Positions 9,363-17,591 of a stretch of DNA of 64,000 bases are shown here, piece after piece. The DNA lies in NCBI RefSeq assembly GCF_030818955.1, contig NZ_JAUTBF010000001.1, positions 2,232,001 through 2,296,000 of the forward strand. The letters run 5' to 3'. How positions within the stretch are numbered: position 1 is the first letter of the stretch; each line of letters opens with the position of its first letter. This DNA is from Microbacterium trichothecenolyticum (lineage in GTDB: Bacteria; Actinomycetota; Actinomycetes; Actinomycetales; Microbacteriaceae). Position numbers and translations under genes: made by a program. Under the pieces are notes generated by a model. The model had not been told where the DNA came from and made no database searches. It saw only the letters and a list, made by a program, of their open reading frames with translations.

Positions 9363-10372
9363 TTAGAAGCCGAGGCCCTCGGACAGCGCCTTGTCGGCTG
9401 CCTCGGGCGAGTCGAACGTCGCGCTGTCGACGATGATGGTCGACTCGACCGACTCACCGCGGCGATGGCCTTCTTGACGGCATCGGCGGCGATGTCGCCG
9501 AAGAAGGGGTTGTACTGCGCGACGAAGCTCAGCTGGCCCTTGGAGAGCGCCTCGAGGGCACCCTTCGTACCGTCGATCGTGGCGATCTTGACGTCGGTGC
9601 CGGGGGTCAGGCCCGCCGCGCTGACCGCCTGGGCGGCGCCGATGCCCATCTCGTCGTTCTGGGCGAAGATGAACTGGATGTTGTTGTTGTTGGCCTTGAG
9701 GACCGTCTCGATGACGGACTTGCCCTCGTCGGTCTTCCAGTTGGCGGTCTGAGCACCGACCTTGGTGAAGCCGGTCGCGCCGCTGATCGCCTCGTCGAAG
9801 CCCTCGTTGCGCTCGTTCACGACCGACAGGCCGGGCACGCCCTCGAGCACGAAGTAGTTCGCGCCGGAGGGGAAGGTGGTGACCGCCCAGTCGCCGACCG
9901 ACGCCGCGACCTGCTTGTTGTCGGGGGCGATACGGGTCACGTAGAGGTCGGAAGGAGCGTCGACACCGCGGTCGAGCAGGATCACGGGGATCTGCGCCTC
10001 CTTGGCGAGCTTCAGCGAGTCTTCCCACCCGGAGGCTTCGGTGGCCGTCAGGAGGATGGCGTCGACCTCGTCGTTGACGAAGGTGGAGAACGCATCGAGC
10101 TGCGACTTCTGGTCGCTCGGGCTTGCGGCCGGCGCGTACTTCAGGTCGAACCCTGCGTCGCTCGAGAAGGCGTCCTTCACGGCCTGCTCGTTGGCGTTGC
10201 GCCATCCGCCCTCGGGACCGACCGCCACGAAGCCGACCGTGATGACGCCGTCGCCACCACCGCTGCCTCCGGCGGCCGAGCCGTCTCCGCCGGCGCAGCC
10301 GGCAAGGCTGAGGGCGACGGCTCCCGCACCGATGAATCCGACGACGCCACGCATGCGCTTGGAAATCGACAT
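9363..10372 (-). pseudogene. ytfQ: YtfQ-like periplasmic-type sugar-binding lipoprotein, frameshifted near the 3' end
   Basis: Substrate-binding protein of the importer. The ATG at 10372 has a strong AAGGAGGAGAA site. Signal peptide and lipobox LAGC are followed by a Ser/Gly linker and a type I sugar-binding fold (VGFVAVGPEGGWRNANE; FIFAQNDEMGIGA; IATIDGTKGALEAL). After about residue 303 (nt 9455-9465) the frame shifts: coding character continues in another frame as GESVESTIIVDSATFDSPEA and ends at a TAA at 9363. One added base would restore a 336-residue protein of normal length. Unshifted, the frame instead reads ~67 Arg/Pro/Ser-rich residues and stops at 9251, overlapping the ytfR start. 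This is either a real inactivating indel or a sequencing error in a GC run; the intact remainder of the operon favours error or a very recent mutation. Confidence 0.8.
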
Positions 10373-10459
10373 TGTGTTCTCCTCCTTGAGATCTCTCCAG
10401 TAATCGGGCCGGAGAGTGGATGCTGTGCAGCTCTGGGCAGCACTCCTTGTCCCCTCAAG

Positions 10460-10473
10460 TGTGCGCGCTAACA
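10460..10473 (-). promoter_or_regulatory. Candidate LacI-family operator upstream of the ytfQ-ara operon
   Basis: The plus strand reads TGTGCGCGCTAACA, a near-palindrome matching three other sites in this window (14043, 17336, 17504). It lies 87 bp upstream of the ytfQ start codon. A weak -35-like TTGCGC lies just upstream on the minus strand. Operator identity is inferred from recurrence and position. Confidence 0.6.
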
Positions 10474-10576
10474 TTTCAAAGCGCAAGAACTGATCCGAAG
10501 AAATTTCGACGCTTCAGATCACAACTCGGTCACGGCCACACGGGAACGATCGACCGCGCCGGACGCGCGCGCGAAT

Positions 10577-11605
10577 TCAGGCCGATACAGCGGCCGTCGA
10601 CTCGCGCACCACGAGCCTCGGCTGGATCATGTCGTGCGTGGGGTCCGTCTCTCCCTCGATGGCGGCGATGATCTGCTGCAGCGCCAGCTCGCCGAGATCG
10701 GCGAAGTCCTGCCGGACCGTGGTCAGGGGAGGAAGGAAATGGCGCGCGTCCGACAGGTCGTCGAAACCTACGACGCTGATGTCGTCGGGCACACGGATGC
10801 CGCGCTTGTGCAGTCCGTGGACGACACCGAGGGCGATCTGGTCGTTCGCGGCGAAGATGGCGGTGGTCTCCCCCAGATCGTGCGACTGAGCGACACCGAA
10901 GCCGAAATCGGACGTCCAGTCGCCGACGATGTACGGCCCCTCCGACAGACCCGCCTCGGCGAGGCACTCGCGCCACCCTTCGGCGCGCTCGCGAGCGTCG
11001 AGCCAATCCATCGGGCCCGCCAGGTGCGCGATCGTGCGGTGGCCGAGCCCGATCAGGTGCCGCACGGCGAGTCGGGCACCCTCGCGCTGGTCGACCCCGA
11101 CCGTGTGCCACGACGGGTCCGCTTCGGCCTTGATGACGATGGTGGGCAGGCCGGTGGTCTGCTGGCGCAGCAGGTCGAGCGACGACTCCCTCGGGGCGAT
11201 GACACACAGTGCGTCGACGCCCTGGGTAACGAGTTCCATCACGCCCGTGTCCAGCTGCGATGCGTCGTCGTCGCCGATGGAGAACGCGCTCACGGCGTAG
11301 CCGACCTCGCGGGCGGCCTTCTCCAACGCGCGCAGCGTGTTGTTCGGGCCGTTCTGGACGGGCCCGTCGATGAGAACGCCGATGCGACGGGCGCGCCGGG
11401 TGGCGAGGGCGCGAGCGATCGAGCTCGGCGTGTAGTTCATCTCTTCGATGGCCTGCAGCACGCGCGCGCGCGTGCTCTCGCGGATATTGGGGTGTCCGTT
11501 CATGACGCGGGAGACGGTCATATGAGACACACCGGCGCGACGCGCGACGTCGTAGATGCTGGGTCGTTGCCACCCGCGACTCGAGGACTGGGGCATTGTG
11601 ATCAT
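10577..11605 (-). CDS. LacI-family transcriptional regulator, probable arabinose regulator
   Basis: DNA-binding repressor of 342 residues. The N-terminal helix-turn-helix and hinge are canonical: SIYDVARRAGVSHMTVSRVM followed by YTPSSIARALATRRAR. The rest is a type I sugar-binding fold (IGVLIDGPVQN, FAANDQIALGVVHGL, ISVVGFDDLSDARHF). It lies directly upstream of the ytfQ-araA operon on the same strand, and four matching operator-like palindromes lie before arabinan genes, so L-arabinose or a derivative is the likely inducer. Two ATG starts (11605 and 11596) are possible and neither has a clear ribosome-binding site; the longer one is given. Confidence 0.9.
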   Translation of the reverse strand: MITMPQSSSRGWQRPSIYDVARRAGVSHMTVSRVMNGHPNIRESTRARVLQAIEEMNYTPSSIARALATRRARRIGVLIDGPVQNGPNNTLRALEKAAREVGYAVSAFSIGDDDASQLDTGVMELVTQGVDALCVIAPRESSLDLLRQQTTGLPTIVIKAEADPSWHTVGVDQREGARLAVRHLIGLGHRTIAHLAGPMDWLDARERAEGWRECLAEAGLSEGPYIVGDWTSDFGFGVAQSHDLGETTAIFAANDQIALGVVHGLHKRGIRVPDDISVVGFDDLSDARHFLPPLTTVRQDFADLGELALQQIIAAIEGETDPTHDMIQPRLVVRESTAAVSA

Positions 11606-11797
11606 CCGATCCGAACATCATGACGAAAGCGCGCGATGGATTCCTCTCGAAGCAGCGGCACTTCGTCGACCACTCCGACAATCACCCGATCACACGGATC
11701 GATCCTATGCGTCGAGATGTCGATCACCGGTGTTCGCCCCGCACCGGTCGAGGTGTCCTGCGGCGTCCGGCGCAAGGCCGACCTCACTGCACAGCGA

Positions 11798-12028
11798 TCA
11801 TGCTCCCCTGCGCGCGGCGACGACGAGCGCGACCCCGACGGCCAGGAGAAGAAGGGCCCCGCCCGCGACGATCCAGGCCGGGTCGATCCCGGTGAGGGCG
11901 AGCCACCCGTGATCGGGCAGCTGAGACGGACTGGGGGTCGGCGAGGGCGGAGGCGTGGGCAGAGGAGTGATGTCGACGTCTACATGGAAGGCATCGTCCG
12001 GGACCGAGGCTGCCACGGGGTTCATCAT
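11798..12028 (-). CDS. Small LALTG cell-wall-sorting-signal protein
   Basis: A 76-residue protein: ~20 polar residues, a Pro/Ser/Thr spacer, then LALTG (residues 43-47), a hydrophobic stretch of about 22 residues and AARRGA at the end. That layout is a class E sortase sorting signal (LAxTG), known in actinobacteria. The ATG overlaps the stop of the DUF916-type gene upstream (ATGA), implying coupled translation; a second ATG follows at once. Oddly, no N-terminal signal peptide is visible, which a sortase substrate would normally need. It could instead be a tail-anchored membrane peptide. Function unknown; context suggests a part of the WxL-like surface module. Confidence 0.65.
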   Translation of the reverse strand: MMNPVAASVPDDAFHVDVDITPLPTPPPSPTPSPSQLPDHGWLALTGIDPAWIVAGGALLLLAVGVALVVAARRGA

Positions 12029-13173
12029 TGGTGCCTTTCGAGAGAAACCGTGCCCGAAGAACGGCTGTGGGCGCGGAGGCGGCCGGAGCCGCCGGGAGCG
12101 GAGAGATCGGCGGCATCGTCACCGGCTACGCCGGTCGCTGCTGGGCCTGCGCGGTCGACGCCGGCGGCGAGGCGGCCTTCCTCGCGCGCGCGATCCAGGG
12201 CCGCCGTGAAGCGACGGCGCCGCCAGAACAGGGCGACGACGATCAGCACGAGGCCGAGAAGGACGAGGAGCTGGGGCAGGGGAACGGCCCACAGCGATGT
12301 CGCGGTCGAACGCGGTGCGACCTCGACGGCCGCGCCGCCGAGGTCGCGGGCCGCCGGGACCACATCGACGGAGCCCGGCGCGAAGAAGGTGGGCCACACA
12401 CCGTCGATCGCCACGGTGAAGGACCGGGACTCGCCCGGCAACAGTTCCTGGCGGGGTGCGCCGTCGTCGGGGAAGGTCGTCGAGCCGGTGCCGATCGCCG
12501 CGGTGCCGGCGACCAGGAGGCTGGCGTTGCCGGTGTTCTCGACCGTGAACGACGCGTGGGCGGAACCGGGGCGGAACGGATTCCACGACATGTCGTAGTC
12601 CGTGCCCACCCCCGTCACGGCGAACGAGGGCACGATCTCGCCGGTGACGCGCGTCATCACGCGAAAACCCACGCGGCTCTCCACGCCCACCTTGGATCCG
12701 CCGGCATCGGTGCCGGTCGACGCGACCGATGCGGCGATACCGGCGGCGTGATCACCGGGGATGGCCCCGTCGGGCACCGTGGTGGTGAACGGCACGACGA
12801 CGGTGGCGTTCGGGGCGACCGTGACGGAGCGGGGAAGATCGATCCACCGACCCGCGTCGACGGACTCGCGGTCCGCGGGCAGCATGTTGAAGCGCCCGGC
12901 GCCGGTGTAGTAGCCGTCCGCCGCGCTGAGCGCGAACGTCACCTCCGTGCGGCTGAGGTTGTGCACCGCGAAGAAGTCCTCGCGCGACGCGCCAGGGTCC
13001 AGTTCCTGCTGAATCACACCGCGATTGTCGGGTCCGGTTGCGTCCGCGGGCGTCACCGACCAGGTGATGTCCGAATCCGACGCGGCGTGGGCGGCCGGGT
13101 CGCCGAGGGCGACCAGTGCGACGGCGGCCGCGAACGCGACCGTGCCCTGCACGAGGAAGCGTGCCGTGAACAT
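12025..13173 (-). CDS. WxL-interacting protein (DUF916-type) membrane-anchored surface protein
   Basis: 382 residues: signal peptide ending AAHA near residue 30, a first beta-rich domain (WSVTPAD... ending before VPDGAIPGDHAAGI), a second beta-sandwich with the conserved ASFTVENTGNASLLVAG segment, one transmembrane helix (around residues 295-315) and a basic cytoplasmic tail of ~65 residues. This two-domain plus TM plan is that of WxL-interacting proteins of Firmicutes, which bind peptidoglycan and WxL proteins at the cell surface. Its neighbour upstream is a WxL-like protein. It lies ~107 bp downstream of that gene across a hairpin. Family assignment is by domain plan and context. Confidence 0.7.
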   Translation of the reverse strand: MFTARFLVQGTVAFAAAVALVALGDPAAHAASDSDITWSVTPADATGPDNRGVIQQELDPGASREDFFAVHNLSRTEVTFALSAADGYYTGAGRFNMLPADRESVDAGRWIDLPRSVTVAPNATVVVPFTTTVPDGAIPGDHAAGIAASVASTGTDAGGSKVGVESRVGFRVMTRVTGEIVPSFAVTGVGTDYDMSWNPFRPGSAHASFTVENTGNASLLVAGTAAIGTGSTTFPDDGAPRQELLPGESRSFTVAIDGVWPTFFAPGSVDVVPAARDLGGAAVEVAPRSTATSLWAVPLPQLLVLLGLVLIVVALFWRRRRFTAALDRAREEGRLAAGVDRAGPAATGVAGDDAADLSAPGGSGRLRAHSRSSGTVSLERHQ

Positions 13174-13234
13174 GTCTCTGTGTCACCATCCCAGATCTTC
13201 TTCGATCTCGTGAACCATCGTCGTTTGTGCGGAG

Positions 13235-13269
13235 CGGCGGACCGAGCCCGATCAGGACCCGGTCCGCCG
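13235..13269 (-). terminator. Hairpin between the WxL-like and DUF916-type genes
   Basis: A 10-bp perfect stem (13235-13244 with 13260-13269, core GGCGGACCG) just past the WxL-like stop codon. It is probably an attenuating or mRNA-stabilising hairpin, since the next gene is in the same direction and has no evident promoter of its own. Confidence 0.5.
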
Positions 13270-13280
13270 ACCACGCGAGC

Positions 13281-13928
13281 TCACGGCTGCGTGAACACGT
13301 CTTCGAAGAGAGACAGTGTCAGCTTCGAGGTGTAGGCACCCGGGGTGACGCCCGCATCGGTCTTCAGGGTGAGGGCGGCATCGGCCGTCCACGACGACTC
13401 CCCGCTCTGCTTCACGGCCGCAGACTCGAGCGCGGTGTACAGCAGCTCCTGGTCGACGAGGCCGACGGCGTCTTCGCCGGTGTCCTCGGAGGTCGCCACG
13501 GCCTCGCCCTCTGCCACGAGACCGGTGTCGCCACCATCGACGAGACGGGGAGTCCAGCCGAGGTGGTCGGCCGAGATGCTGGCGCCGTTCGGGCCGGTGA
13601 AGGCGGATGCCTGTCCGACGACGTACCAGAAGTGGTCGGCCGGGATGTCGGCGACCTCACGGGTGTCGGTGACGGTGACCGTGGGCAGGGCGCCGTCGAA
13701 CTGACGCACCTCGGGGTTTCCGGACGCGCTCTCCGTCAGCGTGGCCGACGTGCCGGCCACCGTCAGGCTCAGGCTGCCGGGCCCGTCGACGGCCGGGATG
13801 TCGACACTGACGTTGACATCCTGATCTCCGACCTCGGCCGCGAAAGCAGCTCCAGCCGTGCCGACGAGCACCAGAGCACCCACCGTGGCGACGGCGATGC
13901 GCGCAGCCGCACCCTTGGAAAACTTCAT
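13281..13928 (-). CDS. WxL-like secreted surface protein
   Basis: 215 residues with a clear signal peptide ending AAFA-AE near residue 30. The mature part is beta-rich with an N-terminal SLTVAG strand, then VTDTR followed by FWYVVGQASAF, then ISADHLGWTPRLV and a terminal AYTSKLTLSLFEDVF. The VTDTR...W.V.GQ..F block and the C-terminal Y..KLTLSL block resemble the two halves of a WxL domain, which holds Firmicutes surface proteins to peptidoglycan. The downstream gene encodes a WxL-interacting-type partner. A GGAG site precedes the ATG, and the promoter carries the arabinan operator. Function is inferred as surface attachment or display; the WxL assignment is by motif, not homology search. Confidence 0.65.
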   Translation of the reverse strand: MKFSKGAAARIAVATVGALVLVGTAGAAFAAEVGDQDVNVSVDIPAVDGPGSLSLTVAGTSATLTESASGNPEVRQFDGALPTVTVTDTREVADIPADHFWYVVGQASAFTGPNGASISADHLGWTPRLVDGGDTGLVAEGEAVATSEDTGEDAVGLVDQELLYTALESAAVKQSGESSWTADAALTLKTDAGVTPGAYTSKLTLSLFEDVFTQP

Positions 13929-14041
13929 CGTTTACTCCGTTTCTTCGCTCGACGTCGACGTCGAGCGATTAGCAAGCTGACCGGGGGTCCCGGTTCTCAG
14001 AGGAGACGGATCCGGGTTTTCAACCGTCGAACTCCTCTTGA

Positions 14042-14070
14042 ATGTTAGCGAGAACACGTCGTGATCACAA
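14042..14070 (-). promoter_or_regulatory. Promoter with overlapping operator for the WxL-like surface operon
   Basis: On the minus strand a -35 TTGTGA (14070-14065) and a -10 TAACAT (14047-14042) are spaced by 17 bp. The palindrome TGTTAGCGAGAACA (14043-14056) covers the -10, a typical repression geometry. The start codon is 114 bp downstream. Confidence 0.6.
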
Positions 14071-14201
14071 GCATTTTCCGCGGCGACGGGAGGGCGGGAT
14101 CGCGGCCCGTTCAAGACGCCTCGTTCGTCACGTCGCGCACGCGCCCGAGCGCCCGGCCGGCGAAGACCGAAGGCACACGGAGTCCGGCGTGAGGCCGTGA
14201 A

Positions 14202-17177
14202 TCACCGACAATTCCCGCGAGGAGCGGCGACGGTGAACGACGTCGGAGGAGCCTGCTTCGTCCCCTTCGGCACAGCGTCGATCGATACCGTCCCGGCGTC
14301 GACAGCCCGTGCGCGCGTCGAGAAGGTCGTCGAGACGGTCTTGCCGGCGCCGACGGTCAGCTTCTTCTGGCCGAAGGCACCGATGACCGTGACGTTCGCG
14401 GCGACGGCGTCCGCGTTGGTCACCGCGACGAACTGCGTCACCTTGCCGGCCACGCACCTGTTGCCGACGGTCGCCGACAGGGCGAGTCCCATCGACAACG
14501 GTTCGGATGCCGAGGCGGCGACCCGCCCGTCGACGTACCCGTCGTAGCGCGCGGTCACCGTGCGCACCGCCGCCGGTACCTCCACCGAGGCGGAGTGCTG
14601 GTCGAGTCCCACCGTCTGCGACCAGCTCTCGCCCGAGAAGGTCACGGTGCCGACGACATCACCCCGGTCTGCGGCGGCGACGACAGCGGTGGCGGTTCGC
14701 CCCTCCCGCGTGAGGCTCGTGGTCGAGGCGACAGCCTTGACCGACGTCCAGTTCTGCATCGCGGTGAGAACCGACTGGTCGACGCTGACGAACGAGCCGT
14801 GGCGGGGGCTGGCGGGCAGACCGCCCACCGGACGCACGTTCCAGTCCGCGCGACGCGACAGACGATCGGCCTGCGAGCTGCTCGCGATCGCCTCGCCCGT
14901 CGTGACGAAGGCGCGGTAGCCGCCCGCCCCGAAGTTGTCGACGAGGAAGGCGTATCCGTCGCCCCCGGTGTTGTTCGGGTCGCCCTCGTTGAGCTTGACG
15001 ATCTGCGGCCCCTCGCCCGCCTGGCCCGTCTCCAGCGCCGTCATGTTCGTATCGGTCAGCTGCCACGTCTTCTCGGGGTCGGCGTTCCAGTTCGACCGCG
15101 TCGTCGGAGCGGTCAGCACCTTCGAGCGCTCGAGGAAGATGTCCTTGCCAGCCTCGAGGCCGTCGGCCGCGCCGCCCTCCTCGTTCTTGGTGAAGCGGTA
15201 GTAGTAGTCGCCGATCTTCTGCACGGTCGAGTCGATGCGTGCGAAGCCGGTGTTCTGCCACTCGGTGGGCGGGTAGGTGAACGTCGTGAAGTCGCGCGTG
15301 AGCACGGAGAACACGCGGGCGTGCAGGTTGTCGGAGTTCGTCTTGGATGCGCTGCTGTACAGGCGCGACGAGAAGTGCACGACGTACGACTGCAGCGCGT
15401 CGTCCCAGTACGCCTCGGGCGCCCAGGTCATGCCGGCCGCCGGCTGGTTGATCGTGATGCCCTCGTTCTTGCCGTTGGTGCGCGTCCACGTCACGAGGTC
15501 GGTGGACTCCCACACCTCGATCTTCAGCGAGCCGTCGGACTGCGCGGGGCCCCAGCCGGTGCCGCAGCTGATGCAGAGGTCGGTGGCGACCATGTAGTAC
15601 TTGTCGCCGTCCTTCGACCGCAGGATGTAGGGGTCGCGCAGACCCTTCGTGTCGGTCGTCGAGGTGATGACGGGCTGCCCGCCGTTCACGGGCGAGAACG
15701 AGAAGAAGTCGTTGCCGTTCGTGGCCGCCTGGTAGATCTTCTCGTCGCCGTCGGATGTAAAATAGGCCGCCGCGTATCCGGCATCCGGAGCCCAGCGCCC
15801 CTTCTCGGCGACGGTGACCTCGAAGGTCTTCTGCGCGGAGTGCCCGTTGAGCGTGGCTGTCGCCGTCAGCGTCACCTTCGCGTCGCCCGCGCCGTACGCG
15901 GGGCGCGCGACGATGCCGCCCCCACGGAACGGGTCGGCCGCACCGACCGCCGGCGCCACGTAGTCGGCCTTCGTCGCAGAGACCAGGGCCTCATCCGACG
16001 AGGTCCACGTGATCGCCGCGCCGTCGACGGCGCCCTTCGTCGCCAACGGGAGGTTCTCGGTCGTCCGGGATGCCAGGGAGATGGCATCCAGGTCGGCGGA
16101 GACGTTGGGGGCGATGACCGTCACCTCATAGGTCAGCACACCGAGGGAGCTCGTCGCGGTGAGGGTGACGGGGGTGTCGGTCGTGATCGAGCGCGACACC
16201 ACGCCGGTGTTCGACACGACGCTCGGGTCGGACGACGACCACGTCAGAGCGACGCCGTTCACCGAGCTCGCGAGATTGAGGTCGCTGGAGACGTTGTCGA
16301 GCGAGGGGTTCGCCCGCAGCATCGTGGCCTCGACGTCACCGCGCAGCAGCGCGGATGTCGTCGAGGACTTCTGCGACGCCGTGGGCATGCTCGAGGCGAC
16401 CTGGTCGGCGGTCAGCGCCGAATCCCAGAACTTCACGTCGCTGACGTCGGCGCGCAGCAGCGCGTCGCCCTGGTAGAGCGAGCGGCCGAGGTAGCCGAGA
16501 ACGTTTCCCGACGGGATGATCGAGCTGAGCGAGTCGGCGTGCGTGAGGGACGAGATGACGCTGCCGTCACGGTAGAGCGTCAGCGTGTTCCCCGCGCCGA
16601 CCATGGTCAGCGTGGTGAAGCCGGGGTTGAGCCCGCCCCCGGCCGGCATGCGTGTCTCGCCGTTGTCGCCGCCGTTCTTCACGCGGACGGCGGCGAGCAC
16701 CTGGTCGGTGTAGCCGCCCTGCGCCGAACGGGGGCTCAGGAAGATGTGGTTGCCGAGCTGCGTGGTGTTCCACGGCCCGACCCCGTCGCCGATGACCCAG
16801 CCGAAGTGGTTGGCCGAGGTCTGGGTGGCGACGGTGTACTCGACCGTGAAGTCGTTGTCGGTGCCGGTGACGAGCCCCTTCGGCAGCGCCGCGTACCCGT
16901 CGGCCTTGAAGCGCAGCACCGCGTCGCCACCGGCATCGGCGAACGATGCGTCGGTGAACCCGGTGAGCACGGCGTTGCGGCCATTGCCCGACACGTCGAT
17001 CAACGACGTACCCGTGTGCGACATGTCGTAGTGCGCGGTGGGCGTCGGCACGACGGCGGCGTGGGCGGCCGGCGCGACGAGACTCAGCGTCGAGGCGACC
17101 AGCACGCCGGTCACCGAGAGTGCGAGCCCCCTCGAGAAGCGGGCGGCGCCAGGCCGGTGGGCGTTCGATGATCTCAT
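14202..17177 (-). CDS. Secreted multidomain GH43 glycoside hydrolase
   Basis: 991 residues. Signal peptide (to AAHA, ~residue 40); LamG/concanavalin-like domain (~45-250); two bacterial Ig-like repeats, each with a TWSSSD core (~285-475); GH43 catalytic domain (~480-830) with GLRDPYIL (catalytic-base Asp near 516) and TWAPEAYW (acid Glu near 586); a terminal module from about residue 895 with Cys near its start and a Cys-Arg end. The start is the ATG at 17177 with GAGAGG upstream; longer readings lack coding character. It is divergent from a GH43 paralogue with the same architecture. Probably acts on arabinan or arabinogalactan outside the cell, under the LacI-type operator. Exact GH43 subfamily not determined. 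Confidence 0.88.
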   Translation of the reverse strand: MRSSNAHRPGAARFSRGLALSVTGVLVASTLSLVAPAAHAAVVPTPTAHYDMSHTGTSLIDVSGNGRNAVLTGFTDASFADAGGDAVLRFKADGYAALPKGLVTGTDNDFTVEYTVATQTSANHFGWVIGDGVGPWNTTQLGNHIFLSPRSAQGGYTDQVLAAVRVKNGGDNGETRMPAGGGLNPGFTTLTMVGAGNTLTLYRDGSVISSLTHADSLSSIIPSGNVLGYLGRSLYQGDALLRADVSDVKFWDSALTADQVASSMPTASQKSSTTSALLRGDVEATMLRANPSLDNVSSDLNLASSVNGVALTWSSSDPSVVSNTGVVSRSITTDTPVTLTATSSLGVLTYEVTVIAPNVSADLDAISLASRTTENLPLATKGAVDGAAITWTSSDEALVSATKADYVAPAVGAADPFRGGGIVARPAYGAGDAKVTLTATATLNGHSAQKTFEVTVAEKGRWAPDAGYAAAYFTSDGDEKIYQAATNGNDFFSFSPVNGGQPVITSTTDTKGLRDPYILRSKDGDKYYMVATDLCISCGTGWGPAQSDGSLKIEVWESTDLVTWTRTNGKNEGITINQPAAGMTWAPEAYWDDALQSYVVHFSSRLYSSASKTNSDNLHARVFSVLTRDFTTFTYPPTEWQNTGFARIDSTVQKIGDYYYRFTKNEEGGAADGLEAGKDIFLERSKVLTAPTTRSNWNADPEKTWQLTDTNMTALETGQAGEGPQIVKLNEGDPNNTGGDGYAFLVDNFGAGGYRAFVTTGEAIASSSQADRLSRRADWNVRPVGGLPASPRHGSFVSVDQSVLTAMQNWTSVKAVASTTSLTREGRTATAVVAAADRGDVVGTVTFSGESWSQTVGLDQHSASVEVPAAVRTVTARYDGYVDGRVAASASEPLSMGLALSATVGNRCVAGKVTQFVAVTNADAVAANVTVIGAFGQKKLTVGAGKTVSTTFSTRARAVDAGTVSIDAVPKGTKQAPPTSFTVAAPRGNCR

Positions 17178-17334
17178 CGGTGAGACCTCTCTGTGTGGTG
17201 CGGGGGGGCGATGGGGGATCTCGATCCCCGGTACGCCGAGATGAGCCTGTCGCCGGCGCCGCTGCGGGGTGAGAGTCCGCCGGCTCCGTCGCGGCGGGAA
17301 TGACCCGGCGCGGAGCCCCGAGACAGTCCGCATC

Positions 17335-17364
17335 ACGTTAGCGGTAACCGGCGCACGCTCACAA
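17335..17364 (-). promoter_or_regulatory. Promoter with overlapping operator for the minus-strand GH43 gene
   Basis: Minus strand -35 TTGTGA (17364-17359) and -10 TAACGT (17340-17335) with an 18-bp spacer. The operator-like CGTTAGCGGTAACC (17336-17349) covers the -10. It lies ~160 bp upstream of the start codon. Confidence 0.6.
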
Positions 17365-17488
17365 TGTCGTGATCACCCCCGGGAGGTCGCCTGAACTCCG
17401 CGCTTCCCACCCGATCCGCACGCGACGAGCGCAGCCTTCGCGGTGTCGCCGTCGAGCGTTCTCGGAGCAAACAGGGGGCGGGAAGCAC

Positions 17489-17517
17489 TTGTCTCCCGCC
17501 GATTGTGAGCGATAACG
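17489..17517 (+). promoter_or_regulatory. Promoter with overlapping operator for the plus-strand GH43 gene
   Basis: -35 TTGTCT (17489-17494) and -10 GATAAC (17511-17516), 16-bp spacer. The operator-like TGTGAGCGATAACG (17504-17517) covers the -10. The start codon is 75 bp downstream. Confidence 0.58.
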
Positions 17518-17591
17518 TAACCGACGAGAGTCCACCCGAAACGGACTCAGCGGGCAACCCCACCCGCGATTCATGTCTCGAGGAGGAGACG

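Larger units (their letters stand above)
17178..17591. other. Divergent promoter region between two GH43 genes
   Basis: This 414-bp gap holds two operator-like palindromes and two divergent promoters (annotated separately). I found no small gene in it. Sharing one regulatory region implies co-expression of the two GH43 paralogues. Confidence 0.6.

Noticed and set aside
9251..9363. Programmed ribosomal frameshift as an explanation for the ytfQ-like gene
   Set aside because: No slippery heptamer or suitable downstream structure is visible at the shift point, and the binding-protein family does not use recoding. An indel or sequencing error is simpler.
17505..17591. Upstream ATG start for the plus-strand GH43 gene
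   Set aside because: It would place the start codon inside the operator/-10 region and put an acidic 29-residue extension before a good signal peptide; the ATG at 17592 has a strong ribosome-binding site.
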